Made by a program: the position numbers and the translations under genes. From Caldifarciminota bacterium UBA3079 (GTDB taxonomy: Bacteria; Hydrothermota; Tepidihabitantia; Tepidihabitantales; Tepidihabitantaceae), in assembly GCA_002366635.1 (NCBI GenBank), contig DFBN01000006.1, positions 12,358-23,197 on the forward strand: 10,840 nt of DNA, read 5' to 3'. Shown one piece after another: positions 1 through 7,494 of the stretch; the first letter of the stretch is position 1; every line of letters begins with the position of its first letter. A model generated the notes under the pieces. The model saw only the letters and a program-made list of their open reading frames with translations. It was not told the DNA's origin and searched no databases.

Positions 1-237
1 CAGCGCGGCTTTAAGCACCTTTGCCACCGGACTGGGCGTCCGGTCGCACAACTTCATACCGGCCAGAACCCCTCCCTTGTCTATCGTCTCAATAAGCTTA
101 GGCGTAAATTTCTTCACATTAACCCGCAGCCGAAACAGAATGGTGTAAAGCCGTTCAATAATAATGGCCAGACCCAAAATCGCACAGGCGAGCAGGAACC
201 ACATTGTGAAGCCGCCTCTGTTGAACCAGTCAATCAT
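1..237 (-). CDS. ExbB/TolQ/MotA-family proton channel protein, N-terminal part
   Basis: This partial gene reads leftward from ATG at 237-235 and leaves the window after 79 codons with no stop. The protein begins MIDWFNRGGFTMWFLLACAI. A hydrophobic segment at about residues 11-28 is followed by an IIERLY motif and then a basic, cytoplasmic-looking stretch (about 36-79). That N-terminal transmembrane helix followed by an ERL-type motif is characteristic of the MotA/TolQ/ExbB channel family. Known members form the proton channel that energises TonB- or Tol-dependent outer-membrane processes, or flagellar motors. A strong Shine-Dalgarno (AGGAGG on the minus strand, 243-248) lies 5 nt before the ATG and fixes the start. 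It is transcribed divergently from the peptidase operon. ExbB or TolQ is likelier than MotA because of the short N-terminus, but the partner ExbD/TolR gene would lie outside the window, so no symbol is given. Confidence 0.85.
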   Translation of the reverse strand, partial: MIDWFNRGGFTMWFLLACAILGLAIIIERLYTILFRLRVNVKKFTPKLIETIDKGGVLAGMKLCDRTPSPVAKVLKAAL

Positions 238-242
238 CTAGT

Positions 243-248
243 CCTCCT
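243..248 (-). promoter_or_regulatory. Ribosome binding site of the ExbB-like gene
   Basis: On the minus strand this reads AGGAGG, a perfect Shine-Dalgarno core, 5 nt upstream of the ATG at 237-235. It settles the start of the leftward gene. Confidence 0.8.
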
Positions 249-279
249 TAAATTCACACATACGACAACCATTTGGCTT

Positions 280-307
280 AATTTAATCAAATCCATTCCT
301 TTGTCAA
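280..307 (-). promoter_or_regulatory. Candidate sigma70-type promoter for the ExbB-like gene
   Basis: On the minus strand a perfect TTGACA (302-307) is followed after 16 bp by TAAATT (280-285), which matches TATAAT at 4 of 6 positions. Transcription would begin near 273, leaving a leader of about 36 nt that contains the AGGAGG site. The surrounding DNA is AT-rich. The -10 element is weak, so this is a motif-based guess. Confidence 0.45.
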
Positions 308-338
308 GAAAGAAGTCGGAACCTGTGAAAGCACCGCG

Positions 339-366
339 ATAATGTCATTATGTTCGATGCATGCAT
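339..366. promoter_or_regulatory. Two adjacent palindromes between divergent promoters
   Basis: ATAATG-T-CATTAT (339-351) is a perfect 6-1-6 inverted repeat. ATGCATGCAT (357-366), 5 bp further on, is a perfect 10-bp palindrome. They lie between the leftward promoter (280-307) and the rightward one (418-448), about 30 bp and 50 bp from the respective -35 elements. Such placement suits a regulator controlling both directions, but no known regulator consensus is matched convincingly. The 19 bp from 338 match the Fur-box consensus at only 10 positions. Confidence 0.3.
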
Positions 367-417
367 GATTTATTATTACTTAAGGAGCGTGAATATACAC
401 AGATTTATGCAAGCCGG

Positions 418-448
418 TTGACAGGGATTATGTGCAGGCTATTATTAT
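418..448 (+). promoter_or_regulatory. Candidate sigma70-type promoter of the peptidase/acyl-CoA operon
   Basis: A perfect TTGACA (418-423) is followed by TATTAT (443-448, 5 of 6 matches to TATAAT) at a spacing of 19 bp, slightly longer than the usual 17. Transcription would start near 455 and leave a leader of about 40 nt before the GTG start at 496. It is the best -35/-10 pair found upstream of the six-gene plus-strand cluster. Confidence 0.45.
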
Positions 449-482
449 ATGAATCTGAATAAAGCAAAGCGTCGTTTAATTG

Positions 483-489
483 AAAGGAG
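483..489 (+). promoter_or_regulatory. Ribosome binding site fixing a GTG start
   Basis: AAAGGAG at 483-489 stands 6 nt before GTG at 496-498. This spacing, and the signal peptide that begins immediately afterwards, support GTG as the initiation codon of the M14 carboxypeptidase gene. Confidence 0.7.
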
Positions 490-495
490 TCAGCA

Positions 496-2511
496 GTGAC
501 AAAACATTTATCTGTCCTGATTGTAGCGGTGGCCCTCCTGTTCTTCGGTGTTGCCATCTCTGCTCAGGCTGATGCGCATCGCGACCTCATTCGCATATCC
601 GGTGTGCACCCGGACCAAATCCAGGACATTGAACTTCTGGGTGTGGTGCTGAATGGTATCGAACATGGCAATATTATCGCCGAGGCCGGTTGTGACCAAG
701 AGGCCCAGCTCGGAAAAATGGGTTACAGTGTTGAACTTATTACCCATAATATTGACGAAGTTTACTGCAAAAACAGCAAAACTTTTACCCCTTATGCCTG
801 GTACATGCCCTATACCCATTATCGCGATACCATGGTCACTATCGCCCAGAACAATTCGTCTTTTATCAGACTTGAAACCCTTGGCTATTCTGCAAGCAGC
901 CGGCAGATTCTGATAATGAAATTCTCAGACAACCCGAATATCCATGAGAACGAACCCGGTGTCCATTTCGAGGCGAATATCCACGGCGACGAAGCAATCA
1001 CATTCGCAAATCATATGGAAATGGTCAAATACTTGGCCTCGAATTATGGCACCGATACCCTGGTTACCCGGCTCATCAACGAGCGGGAAATCTGGATTGC
1101 ACCTTTGGTGAACCCGGACGGTTACGAAGGTCACCACCGTCGGAACAATAACAATGTTGATTTGAATCGTAACTGGGGCTGGACCTGGGGCGATGCAAGT
1201 GCACCCGGAGCCTCGCCGATGAGCGAGCCCGAATCCAGAGCATTTCTTTATCATTTCTGGCGCCATCCGGTTGTGCTTGATGCGTCTTATCATTCCGGGA
1301 CCGAATACATTTCTTATCCCTGGAGCTATCAGCGCTACGATTCCATCCCCGAGAAAAGGCTGGTCCATTTTCTTTCCCAGCGCTATTCTTCCTATAATAG
1401 CTATCCTTATGGCCAGGGTGCAACCGGGATGTATCCATTCAACGGCTCTACCAAAGATTATGACTACGGAACCAGTGGAACCATGTCCTGGTCGATCGAA
1501 ATCCACATCACAAAATGGCCTGACGCTTCCCAAATCGTTCCGACTTTCAACCTGAACCGGGGTGCAATGCTCGAGCTTGCCCATCATGGAGCACAGGGAA
1601 TCCACGGGATTATTACCGACGCTGTAACCGGCCGGCCGGTCCATGCCCAAGTCTGGGTAAGCCCTTGCAACTGGCCCAGTTTTAATGATACTGCTTTGGG
1701 TGATTATCACCGGTTCTATCTACCCGGCACTTATGAGGTCACCTTCCGCTCACCGGGTTACTGCGATACCACAGTTTCCGATGTTATCGTGCCGAATTCC
1801 GGTGATTCAGCGGTCACAGTGAATGTCCAGTTGACACCCGACATAAACGTCCCACTGTTTGGTTTCCGGGTCGTTTACAACCGTTATGTCAGCACTTCGT
1901 CCAATCATACCTATCCGAACTCGGCACTGGGAGAACATGACGGCCAGGCATTCCAGCTTGAAAGCGGCAAGTATGTATGTATCGATATGGACAAGCCGAT
2001 TCATGACCAGACTGGTGTTGACTTCACTGTTTACCGTTCTTCTGGTTCGGGCTCGGCAACGGTCCAGGGTGCAAATTCATGGCTCGGTCAGTGGGTGAAT
2101 ATCGGCACTGCCAACAGCCCTGAAACCAGTTTTGATTTATCTTCTACTTCGCTCGACAGTGTCCGCTACCTGAAACTTACTGCCAGTGGCACCTTTTATT
2201 TTGATGCAATCGAAGGAGTCAATTACACCGGTATTGAAGAACAAAACAAAACTTTGCAATCGATTCCGCTCTCATTTCACCTCAAACCGAATCCGTGCGC
2301 AGGTCCGGTCCGGTTCAGTTTCAATCGCAAGCCTGAACAGAATCTCCTGATTTACGCGCCGACTGGCCGATTGGTTCGCACCCTGGCCCCAAGCAAAATC
2401 CTGGTCTGGAACCGACTGGACAACAGCAACCGGCCTGTGCCTGCCGGAGTCTACTTCGCCCGGCTCGACCATTCCAATGCTTCACCGGTTCGGGTGATAA
2501 TTGCCAGGTAG
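496..2511 (+). CDS. Secreted M14-family zinc carboxypeptidase with C-terminal type IX-like sorting domain
   Basis: This 671-residue protein should remove C-terminal residues from peptides outside the cytoplasm. Residues 1-25 form a signal peptide (charged start, hydrophobic core, likely cut after ISAQA). The M14 domain spans about 100-360: the HxxE zinc motif is His163-Gly-Asp-Glu166, the third zinc ligand is His266 (YHSGTEY), the substrate-binding Asn-Arg is N224-R225 in LNRNW, the Tyr248 counterpart is Tyr313, and the catalytic Glu is Glu335 in SIEIH. All key residues are present, so activity is likely. A carboxypeptidase-regulatory-like beta domain follows (about 367-447), then a beta-rich domain of unclear role (about 450-578). 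The tail (about 593-671) has the LKPNP...VPAGVYFARL pattern of Por/type IX or FlgD-like sorting domains. The start is GTG with a good ribosome site. It opens the operon; the next gene begins 4 nt after the stop. Whether the organism has a type IX secretion system cannot be seen here. Confidence 0.9.
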   Translation: MTKHLSVLIVAVALLFFGVAISAQADAHRDLIRISGVHPDQIQDIELLGVVLNGIEHGNIIAEAGCDQEAQLGKMGYSVELITHNIDEVYCKNSKTFTPYAWYMPYTHYRDTMVTIAQNNSSFIRLETLGYSASSRQILIMKFSDNPNIHENEPGVHFEANIHGDEAITFANHMEMVKYLASNYGTDTLVTRLINEREIWIAPLVNPDGYEGHHRRNNNNVDLNRNWGWTWGDASAPGASPMSEPESRAFLYHFWRHPVVLDASYHSGTEYISYPWSYQRYDSIPEKRLVHFLSQRYSSYNSYPYGQGATGMYPFNGSTKDYDYGTSGTMSWSIEIHITKWPDASQIVPTFNLNRGAMLELAHHGAQGIHGIITDAVTGRPVHAQVWVSPCNWPSFNDTALGDYHRFYLPGTYEVTFRSPGYCDTTVSDVIVPNSGDSAVTVNVQLTPDINVPLFGFRVVYNRYVSTSSNHTYPNSALGEHDGQAFQLESGKYVCIDMDKPIHDQTGVDFTVYRSSGSGSATVQGANSWLGQWVNIGTANSPETSFDLSSTSLDSVRYLKLTASGTFYFDAIEGVNYTGIEEQNKTLQSIPLSFHLKPNPCAGPVRFSFNRKPEQNLLIYAPTGRLVRTLAPSKILVWNRLDNSNRPVPAGVYFARLDHSNASPVRVIIAR

Positions 2512-2515
2512 ACCA

Positions 2516-3829
2516 ATGAAACCAAGAGTCGCGATTCTGCTTGCGGTCCTGGCTGCATTCTGCTTTGCCGGACTCGAGTCAAAAGTCACCGAATACGACC
2601 TTGCCAACGGTCTCGATGTGATTATCTATGTTGATTCGTCGGCCCCAGTCGTTTCGACTACTGTGTTCTACCAGGTCGGCGCTTATGACGAACCGACCGG
2701 CAAGACCGGAATTTCACATATGCTCGAACACATGACTTTCAAACATACCGACCGGTACAAACCCGGCCAGTTCGCCCGGATCGTTCGTGCCGCCGGTGGA
2801 GAGGAGAACGGCTTCACGGCAACATATTACACCGGTTTTTACGAAACCTTTGCAAAAGACCGCTGGGAACTGAGCCTGGAGCTCGAAGCAGCACGGATGA
2901 GTTCGTGCCGATTCGAGGATGATGTGTTCCAGCCGGAAAGAAAGGTCGTCACCGAAGAATGGCGTCTGGGTGAAAACCGGCCGACTTCCAAACTCTGGAA
3001 AGTATACGAAGCAACCGCATATATCGCTCATCCCCTGGGCGTGCCGGTTATCGGCTGGAAGCATGACATTGATAATTACACCTGCGAAGCAGTAGCGGAT
3101 TGGTACCACCTTCATTACAACCCTGCCAATGCGGTCCTGGTAATTGCCGGCGATGTTCGACCCGAGGAAGTCAAAGCCAGAGTCAAGAAACATTTCGGTC
3201 GGCTCAAAGGAAAACCGGTCAAAAGGGCCGATTTTTACGACCTTGAACCGCCCCAGCAAAGCGAACGCAGCATAATCCTGCACCGAAACACACAAGCACC
3301 GGCCATGCTTATCGGTTACCATGTCCCGGGTATCAGAAATAAGGAGTTCTATACGGCCGAGGTGCTTGAGGCTATTCTGGTCCAGGGACGGACATCCCGA
3401 CTCTATCAGGCCCTAGTGACCAGAACCGGCCTTGCAACCTGGGTAGGCGGAGGGGATTACACCACCAGAGACCCTGGCCTGTTCACGATTTATATCACAC
3501 CGAAGTCTGAAAAAGACATCCCTGAAATCAGTCAGGTGATTGAACAGGAACTGACAAAACTGAAAACAGAACTGGTTACCGACCATGAATTCGCAAAGGT
3601 GCAGAATCAGGTCCTTGCCCAGGATGTATTCGACCAAGACGACATTTCCGACATGGCGTATTTTCTGGCACGCTGCCAGATTACAGCCGGCTCCTGGCGA
3701 TTCCTGGAGCAATACCCTGACCAGATCAGAAAAGTCACAAAAGCGCAGGTGCAGGAATTCTGCCGACACTACTTCAAAACCGACAACCGCACTACTGCCT
3801 TACTCCTGCCGAAAAAGGAAGAGAAATGA
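2516..3829 (+). CDS. Exported M16-family zinc peptidase, catalytic subunit
   Basis: Read from ATG at 2516 (437 aa), the protein starts with a signal-peptide-like MKPRVAILLAVLAAFCFAG, so it probably acts in the periplasm. The inverted zinc motif HxxEH is intact (His68-Met-Leu-Glu71-His72 in ISHMLEHM), and the distal Glu ligand is supplied by VVTEEW (Glu147/148), about 76 residues later as in M16B peptidases. The second, C-terminal M16 domain covers about 255-430. Where the family usually has the substrate-binding Arg/Tyr pair around the GLAY motif, this protein has GLAT, and both residues appear replaced (Val301, Thr308). That points to a catalytic subunit needing a partner, and the next gene encodes one. 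An in-frame TTG at 2501 would add five residues and overlap the upstream gene; ATG is preferred because it directly precedes the signal peptide, although only a weak AGG (2506-2508) is upstream. The stop overlaps the next start as ATGA. Confidence 0.9.
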   Translation: MKPRVAILLAVLAAFCFAGLESKVTEYDLANGLDVIIYVDSSAPVVSTTVFYQVGAYDEPTGKTGISHMLEHMTFKHTDRYKPGQFARIVRAAGGEENGFTATYYTGFYETFAKDRWELSLELEAARMSSCRFEDDVFQPERKVVTEEWRLGENRPTSKLWKVYEATAYIAHPLGVPVIGWKHDIDNYTCEAVADWYHLHYNPANAVLVIAGDVRPEEVKARVKKHFGRLKGKPVKRADFYDLEPPQQSERSIILHRNTQAPAMLIGYHVPGIRNKEFYTAEVLEAILVQGRTSRLYQALVTRTGLATWVGGGDYTTRDPGLFTIYITPKSEKDIPEISQVIEQELTKLKTELVTDHEFAKVQNQVLAQDVFDQDDISDMAYFLARCQITAGSWRFLEQYPDQIRKVTKAQVQEFCRHYFKTDNRTTALLLPKKEEK

Positions 3830-5163
3830 AAAAACGGCTGATGTTTTCCATTGTCACTATCGCACTGCTTATCGGTCAGATTTCAGCCGTGCCTTTGTTC
3901 CGCGATTCACTGTCTAATGGTTTTGTTGTCCTGACATATGAAGACCACCGGCTTCCGGTCGTAGACATCAGATTCGTATGCCGGTCCGGTGCCGCATATG
4001 ACCCTCGTTTTAAGTCCGGCCTTGCCAACCTGACCGCAAAAATGCTCTTGCGCGGCACCGAAAACATGAAAGGCGATTCGGTTGCCGACATACTGGAATT
4101 CCTCGGCACGAAGCACAGTGCCGGTGCTGACCATGACTATTCATACCTAGATATCAAAACCCTTTCTCGGTCCATGGACCAAGTCCTTGATATCCTATCC
4201 GATGCCGTGTTGAACCCGGCTTTCAGACCCGAAGCATTCAGCCGGGAACAGGCAAAAGCCTTGACAGCGGCCCAGCGCGGTTATGATAATCCGAGATTAG
4301 TAGTAATGACCGAATTCGACCGTCTCCTGTTCGGGAACCATCCTTATGCCTCAGAGCCGTGGGGCGATACCGCAACATTAAGAAAACTGAAACCCGAAGA
4401 CTCAAAGACATTTTATCAGACATGCTATCTGCCAAACAACAGCTTCATCATCATTGTCGGCGATACCAAACACAAGGATATACTCAAAAGCATCCGGAAC
4501 CGTTTCAGCAAATGGCGACCAGGCACTATCAAGAAACTCCATGTGCCTGAAATTGCATATCCCAAAACCATGAGGGTCAAACTCATAACCAGGCCTGACT
4601 TCTCCCAGACCTGTATCATGCTCGGCCATCCCGGGATTTCGATTTCTGACCCGCAGATGCTTTCGACCCGGCTGATGTCTTTCATTCTTGGGGGCTCGGC
4701 CCTGGGTTCCAGACTCGGCCAGGCGGTCAGAGAAAAAGCCGGTCTGGCTTATGATGTCCGGTGCTGGTTTGACCGAAGGGCATTCATGGGTGCTTACCGG
4801 GCAACGGTTCAAACCGTAAATCCGAAACCAGCGATTGAGAAAATGCTTGCCGAAATCCGCAGGATGCACAGTTCCGGCCCTACGGAAAAGGAACTGGAAG
4901 CAGCGTGTAACTATTACACGGGTAGCTTTCCGCTTCGATACAGCTCGAGTAATGGCAAGCTTTATCAGATTACCAGACTCGAACTCTACAACCTCGGAAC
5001 CGACTGGCTCGATACCTTCCCGGATAAAATCAATGCCCTGACACTTTCGGACCTCAAAACCTCGGCAAGAGAACATCTTCATCCCGGCAAATATCTGATA
5101 GTAATAGTCGGTAATATCACGAGGAACGACCTGGATTTGCCTGATGCCGAATGGATAAACTGA
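3826..5163 (+). CDS. Exported M16-family protein, non-catalytic partner subunit
   Basis: This 445-residue M16-fold protein begins with a signal peptide (MKKRLMFSIVTIALLIGQIS, cut near AVP). The zinc motif is destroyed: where active relatives have HxxEH, it reads Asn68-Leu-Thr-Ala71-Lys72 within GLANLTAKMLLRGT, so all three residues are changed. It does keep the C-terminal-domain signature VREKAGLAY, with Arg302 and Tyr309 spaced seven residues apart, as in the substrate-binding Arg/Tyr pair of M16B enzymes. It therefore complements the upstream gene, and the two probably form a periplasmic heterodimer like the two-gene M16B peptidases known from other bacteria. The start overlaps the previous stop by 4 nt (ATGA), with AGGA at 3816-3819 as ribosome site, which favours coupled, equimolar synthesis. 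Its last 13 nt overlap the following MBL-fold reading frame. No other loss is evident; the length is normal for a two-domain M16B protein. Confidence 0.9.
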   Translation: MKKRLMFSIVTIALLIGQISAVPLFRDSLSNGFVVLTYEDHRLPVVDIRFVCRSGAAYDPRFKSGLANLTAKMLLRGTENMKGDSVADILEFLGTKHSAGADHDYSYLDIKTLSRSMDQVLDILSDAVLNPAFRPEAFSREQAKALTAAQRGYDNPRLVVMTEFDRLLFGNHPYASEPWGDTATLRKLKPEDSKTFYQTCYLPNNSFIIIVGDTKHKDILKSIRNRFSKWRPGTIKKLHVPEIAYPKTMRVKLITRPDFSQTCIMLGHPGISISDPQMLSTRLMSFILGGSALGSRLGQAVREKAGLAYDVRCWFDRRAFMGAYRATVQTVNPKPAIEKMLAEIRRMHSSGPTEKELEAACNYYTGSFPLRYSSSNGKLYQITRLELYNLGTDWLDTFPDKINALTLSDLKTSAREHLHPGKYLIVIVGNITRNDLDLPDAEWIN

Positions 5164-5636
5164 ACCGTTATATCGTGCAGAAAAAAGAATGGGAGGACGC
5201 AACAAACCCTGACCCACGCTCAAAAACCGCATATCTTGAGGAAAACTTCCTGCCGGTTCAAAAAGCCGGCCAGCTCCAACTCATTGACGGCGACCACGAA
5301 CTCCTGCCCGGAATCAAACTCATCCTCACGGGTGGCCACACGCGTGGCCACCAGATAGTTCTTTCCCAATCCAATGGCCAAACCTCGGTCTTCTGGTCAG
5401 ACATCATACCGACCACAAGTCATATCTCAATACCTTATGTAACAGCCTATGACCTTTTCCCTTTGGAAACGATGGAAAAGAAAAAAGAACTTGTCGCCAG
5501 GGCCATCCGGGGAAAATGGGTCTGTTTCTTCGTGCACGACCCGAAACTCGCCGCAGGCATCATATCCAGAAAAAACAGAAGTTACTATATCAATCAGATT
5601 ATGCCGATTGCTATAAAAGGAGAACAGAATGGCTGA
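5151..5636 (+). CDS. N-terminally truncated MBL-fold metallo-hydrolase (probable remnant)
   Basis: The 161-residue frame matches only the C-terminal half of a metallo-beta-lactamase-fold hydrolase of the lactonase/glyoxalase II-like type, usually roughly 250-300 aa. It keeps the later metal ligands: GGHTRGH (His63), the bridging Asp in FWSDIIPT (Asp84) and the last His in FFVHDP (His129). The whole N-terminal half with the HxHxDH motif is absent. An in-frame TGA at 5142-5144 rules out extension upstream, and the preceding M16 frame occupies that DNA. Homology seems to begin almost at the first codons (NRYIVQKKEWEDA). No Shine-Dalgarno precedes the ATG at 5151; it overlaps the M16 gene by 13 nt, so translation would rely on coupling. 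Its 3' end carries the strong AAAGGAG (5616-5622) of the next gene and overlaps it by 8 nt. Without the first four ligands hydrolase activity is unlikely. It is probably a 5'-deleted remnant kept for operon continuity; a binding role or an assembly artefact are alternatives. Confidence 0.75.
   Translation: MDKLNRYIVQKKEWEDATNPDPRSKTAYLEENFLPVQKAGQLQLIDGDHELLPGIKLILTGGHTRGHQIVLSQSNGQTSVFWSDIIPTTSHISIPYVTAYDLFPLETMEKKKELVARAIRGKWVCFFVHDPKLAAGIISRKNRSYYINQIMPIAIKGEQNG
5616..5622 (+). promoter_or_regulatory. Strong ribosome binding site inside the MBL remnant
   Basis: AAAGGAG at 5616-5622 lies 6 nt before ATG at 5629-5631. It is the clearest Shine-Dalgarno inside the cluster and lies within the coding end of the MBL fragment. 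This gives a reason why the fragment's 3' end would be kept after its 5' half was lost. Confidence 0.65.
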
Positions 5637-7494
5637 AACAGACTGGCACACTAGATACCAAGACAAAATAAAAACCGCTGACAAGGCACTCAAAATCCTC
5701 AAACCGGGTAACCGCCTCTTCATCGGGTCGGCCTGCGGCACACCGCAGCGGCTTGTTCAGGCGCTGGCCGACCGGCCGATTGAAGATGTTGAAATCACCC
5801 ACCTCCTCACCCTCGGTGTTGCCCCTTATGCCCAGGAAAAACTTGCCGGCCGTTATCGGGCCAATTCTTTCTTTATCAGCAAGAATGTCCGTAAAGCGGT
5901 TCAGGAAGGAAGGGCCGACTACACCCCGATATTCCTCTCGGAAATCCCCGGACTCATCCGCTCCGGCCAGATGCCGATTGATGTTGCGCTTATCCAGGTG
6001 ACACCACCGGACAAACACGGCTTCTGCAGCTTCGGTGTCTCGATAGATATCACCAAGCCCGCGGCCGAGGCAGCCCGTCATATCATTGCGGAAGTCAACC
6101 CGCAGATGCCGCGCACCCTTGGTGACAGCTTCATCCATGTCAGCAAGCTCGACGCCCTGGTGGAAAACGACACCCCGATTTATGAATTCATCACCCCGGG
6201 CGCAAGTGAAGTAGCACGCCGCATCGCCCGGAATGTCGCTGACCTCATCGAAGACGGCTCTACTATCCAGGTCGGTTATGGCGGCATACCGAATGCATTG
6301 CTTCACTATCTCAAGGACAAAAAGGACCTGGGTATCCACACCGAAGTCTTCTCCGACGGCATCATTGACCTTATCGAATCCGGTGTCATCAATAACCGCA
6401 GAAAAACGCTCCATCCCCACAAAGTCATTGCATCGTTTGTCATGGGAAGCAAGCGCCTATACGATTATATTCACAATAACCCGATGTTCGAATTCCACCC
6501 GGTTGATTACACCAACGACCCGTTCGTCATTGCCCAGAACGACAAGATGGTCTCGATAAATTCGGCACTGGAAGTAGATATGACCGGCCAGGTTTGTGCC
6601 GATTCACTCGGTTACAAATTCTATTCCGGCATCGGCGGCCAGCTCGACTTCGTGCGCGGGGCCTCACGCTCGCACGGTGGCAAAGCCATTATCGTGCTCA
6701 AATCTACCCGCGCCAATGAGAAATATTCCCGCATTGTCCCGGTCTTGAGCGAAGGGGCCGGTGTAACGACTTCAAGGGGTGATGTTCACTATGTAGTAAC
6801 TGAATGGGGCACCGCATATCTGCACGGCAAGTCGGTCAGGGAAAGGGCACTGGCGCTGATTTCTGTTGCCCATCCCAAATTCCGGCGTGAACTTATGAAA
6901 CAGGCCAAAGAACGCAACTATATTTACGCCGACCAGCCCGAAGCACCGCTTATCGAAGCCAGATACCCGGAAGAGTTCGAGACAACCGCAAAACTCCGCG
7001 ACGGCACTCAGATTTTCATCCGTCCCATAAAACCGACCGATGAAGAAGCAATGAGGAACCTCTTTTACTCCTTCTCCAAAGAAACCGTGTTCTACCGCTT
7101 CTTCAGCTATCTCAAGGCCATGCCCCACGAGAAACTCTCGAAGTTCGTCAATATTGACTACAAAAACGAGATGGCGCTTGTAGCCGTGATAAAACCGGCA
7201 GGCGAGGAACAAATCATCGGTTCCTGTCGTTACTATGTCGACAAGTCAACCGGACTCGCCGAATTTGCCATCATAGTCCAGGATGAATATCAGAACAACG
7301 GCGTCGGCACCGTCCTTTTCAATTACCTGATTCGCATAGCCAAAATGAAACGGCTGAAAGGCTTCATTGGATATATCCTGGATTCAAATACCCGCGCCTA
7401 CCGTTTAATGACCAAAACCGGAAACCCGATAGAAACAAAATGGGAAAACGGCGTTTATACCCTGACACTGAGGTTCCAGTATGGACGAAAATAA
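5629..7494 (+). CDS. Acetyl-CoA hydrolase/CoA-transferase family protein fused to a GNAT acetyltransferase domain
   Basis: This 621-residue cytoplasmic protein has two parts. Residues about 10-430 form an acetyl-CoA hydrolase/4-hydroxybutyrate CoA-transferase-type enzyme, which moves CoA between acyl-CoA and a free acid such as acetate. The predicted catalytic Glu is Glu239 in GIHTEVFSDG, and the SGIGGQLDF motif (333-341) is the family's CoA-binding signature. The QVGYGGIPNALL stretch (214-225) is also typical. Residues about 455-615 form a GNAT domain, beginning IFIRPIKPTDEEAM, with the acetyl-CoA-binding loop QNNGVG (555-560). The join falls near 440-460, after the transferase's usual end, so this looks like a genuine fusion; the same architecture has been annotated in other genomes. 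Neighbours: the start has a strong ribosome site and overlaps the MBL remnant by 8 nt, and the last 14 nt overlap the ADP-forming ligase gene. The acyl group used and the GNAT target are unknown; protein-lysine acetylation of an acyl-CoA enzyme is a reasonable guess by analogy with Pat proteins. Confidence 0.88.
   Translation: MAETDWHTRYQDKIKTADKALKILKPGNRLFIGSACGTPQRLVQALADRPIEDVEITHLLTLGVAPYAQEKLAGRYRANSFFISKNVRKAVQEGRADYTPIFLSEIPGLIRSGQMPIDVALIQVTPPDKHGFCSFGVSIDITKPAAEAARHIIAEVNPQMPRTLGDSFIHVSKLDALVENDTPIYEFITPGASEVARRIARNVADLIEDGSTIQVGYGGIPNALLHYLKDKKDLGIHTEVFSDGIIDLIESGVINNRRKTLHPHKVIASFVMGSKRLYDYIHNNPMFEFHPVDYTNDPFVIAQNDKMVSINSALEVDMTGQVCADSLGYKFYSGIGGQLDFVRGASRSHGGKAIIVLKSTRANEKYSRIVPVLSEGAGVTTSRGDVHYVVTEWGTAYLHGKSVRERALALISVAHPKFRRELMKQAKERNYIYADQPEAPLIEARYPEEFETTAKLRDGTQIFIRPIKPTDEEAMRNLFYSFSKETVFYRFFSYLKAMPHEKLSKFVNIDYKNEMALVAVIKPAGEEQIIGSCRYYVDKSTGLAEFAIIVQDEYQNNGVGTVLFNYLIRIAKMKRLKGFIGYILDSNTRAYRLMTKTGNPIETKWENGVYTLTLRFQYGRK

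Noticed and set aside
338-356. Fur box upstream of the ExbB-like gene
   Set aside because: Only 10 of 19 positions match the consensus and the site lies upstream of, not over, the promoter. It is kept only as a palindrome of unknown role.
925-1710. Long minus-strand open frame (261 codons) inside the M14 gene
   Set aside because: It lies antisense to a protein with a complete set of M14 catalytic residues, has a composition typical of antisense frames, shows no recognisable domain and has no reason to be translated.
2501-2515. TTG at 2501 as start of the first M16 gene
   Set aside because: ATG at 2516 starts directly at the signal peptide and avoids five extra residues (MPGRP) that overlap the end of the upstream gene.
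4402-5232. Minus-strand open frame of 276 codons across the second M16 gene and MBL remnant
   Set aside because: It is antisense to two recognisable proteins and spans their junction; no domain is recognisable in it.
5611-6420. Minus-strand open frame of 269 codons opposite the CoA-transferase gene
   Set aside because: The plus strand encodes a clear enzyme with family motifs; this frame is a by-product of the codon usage.
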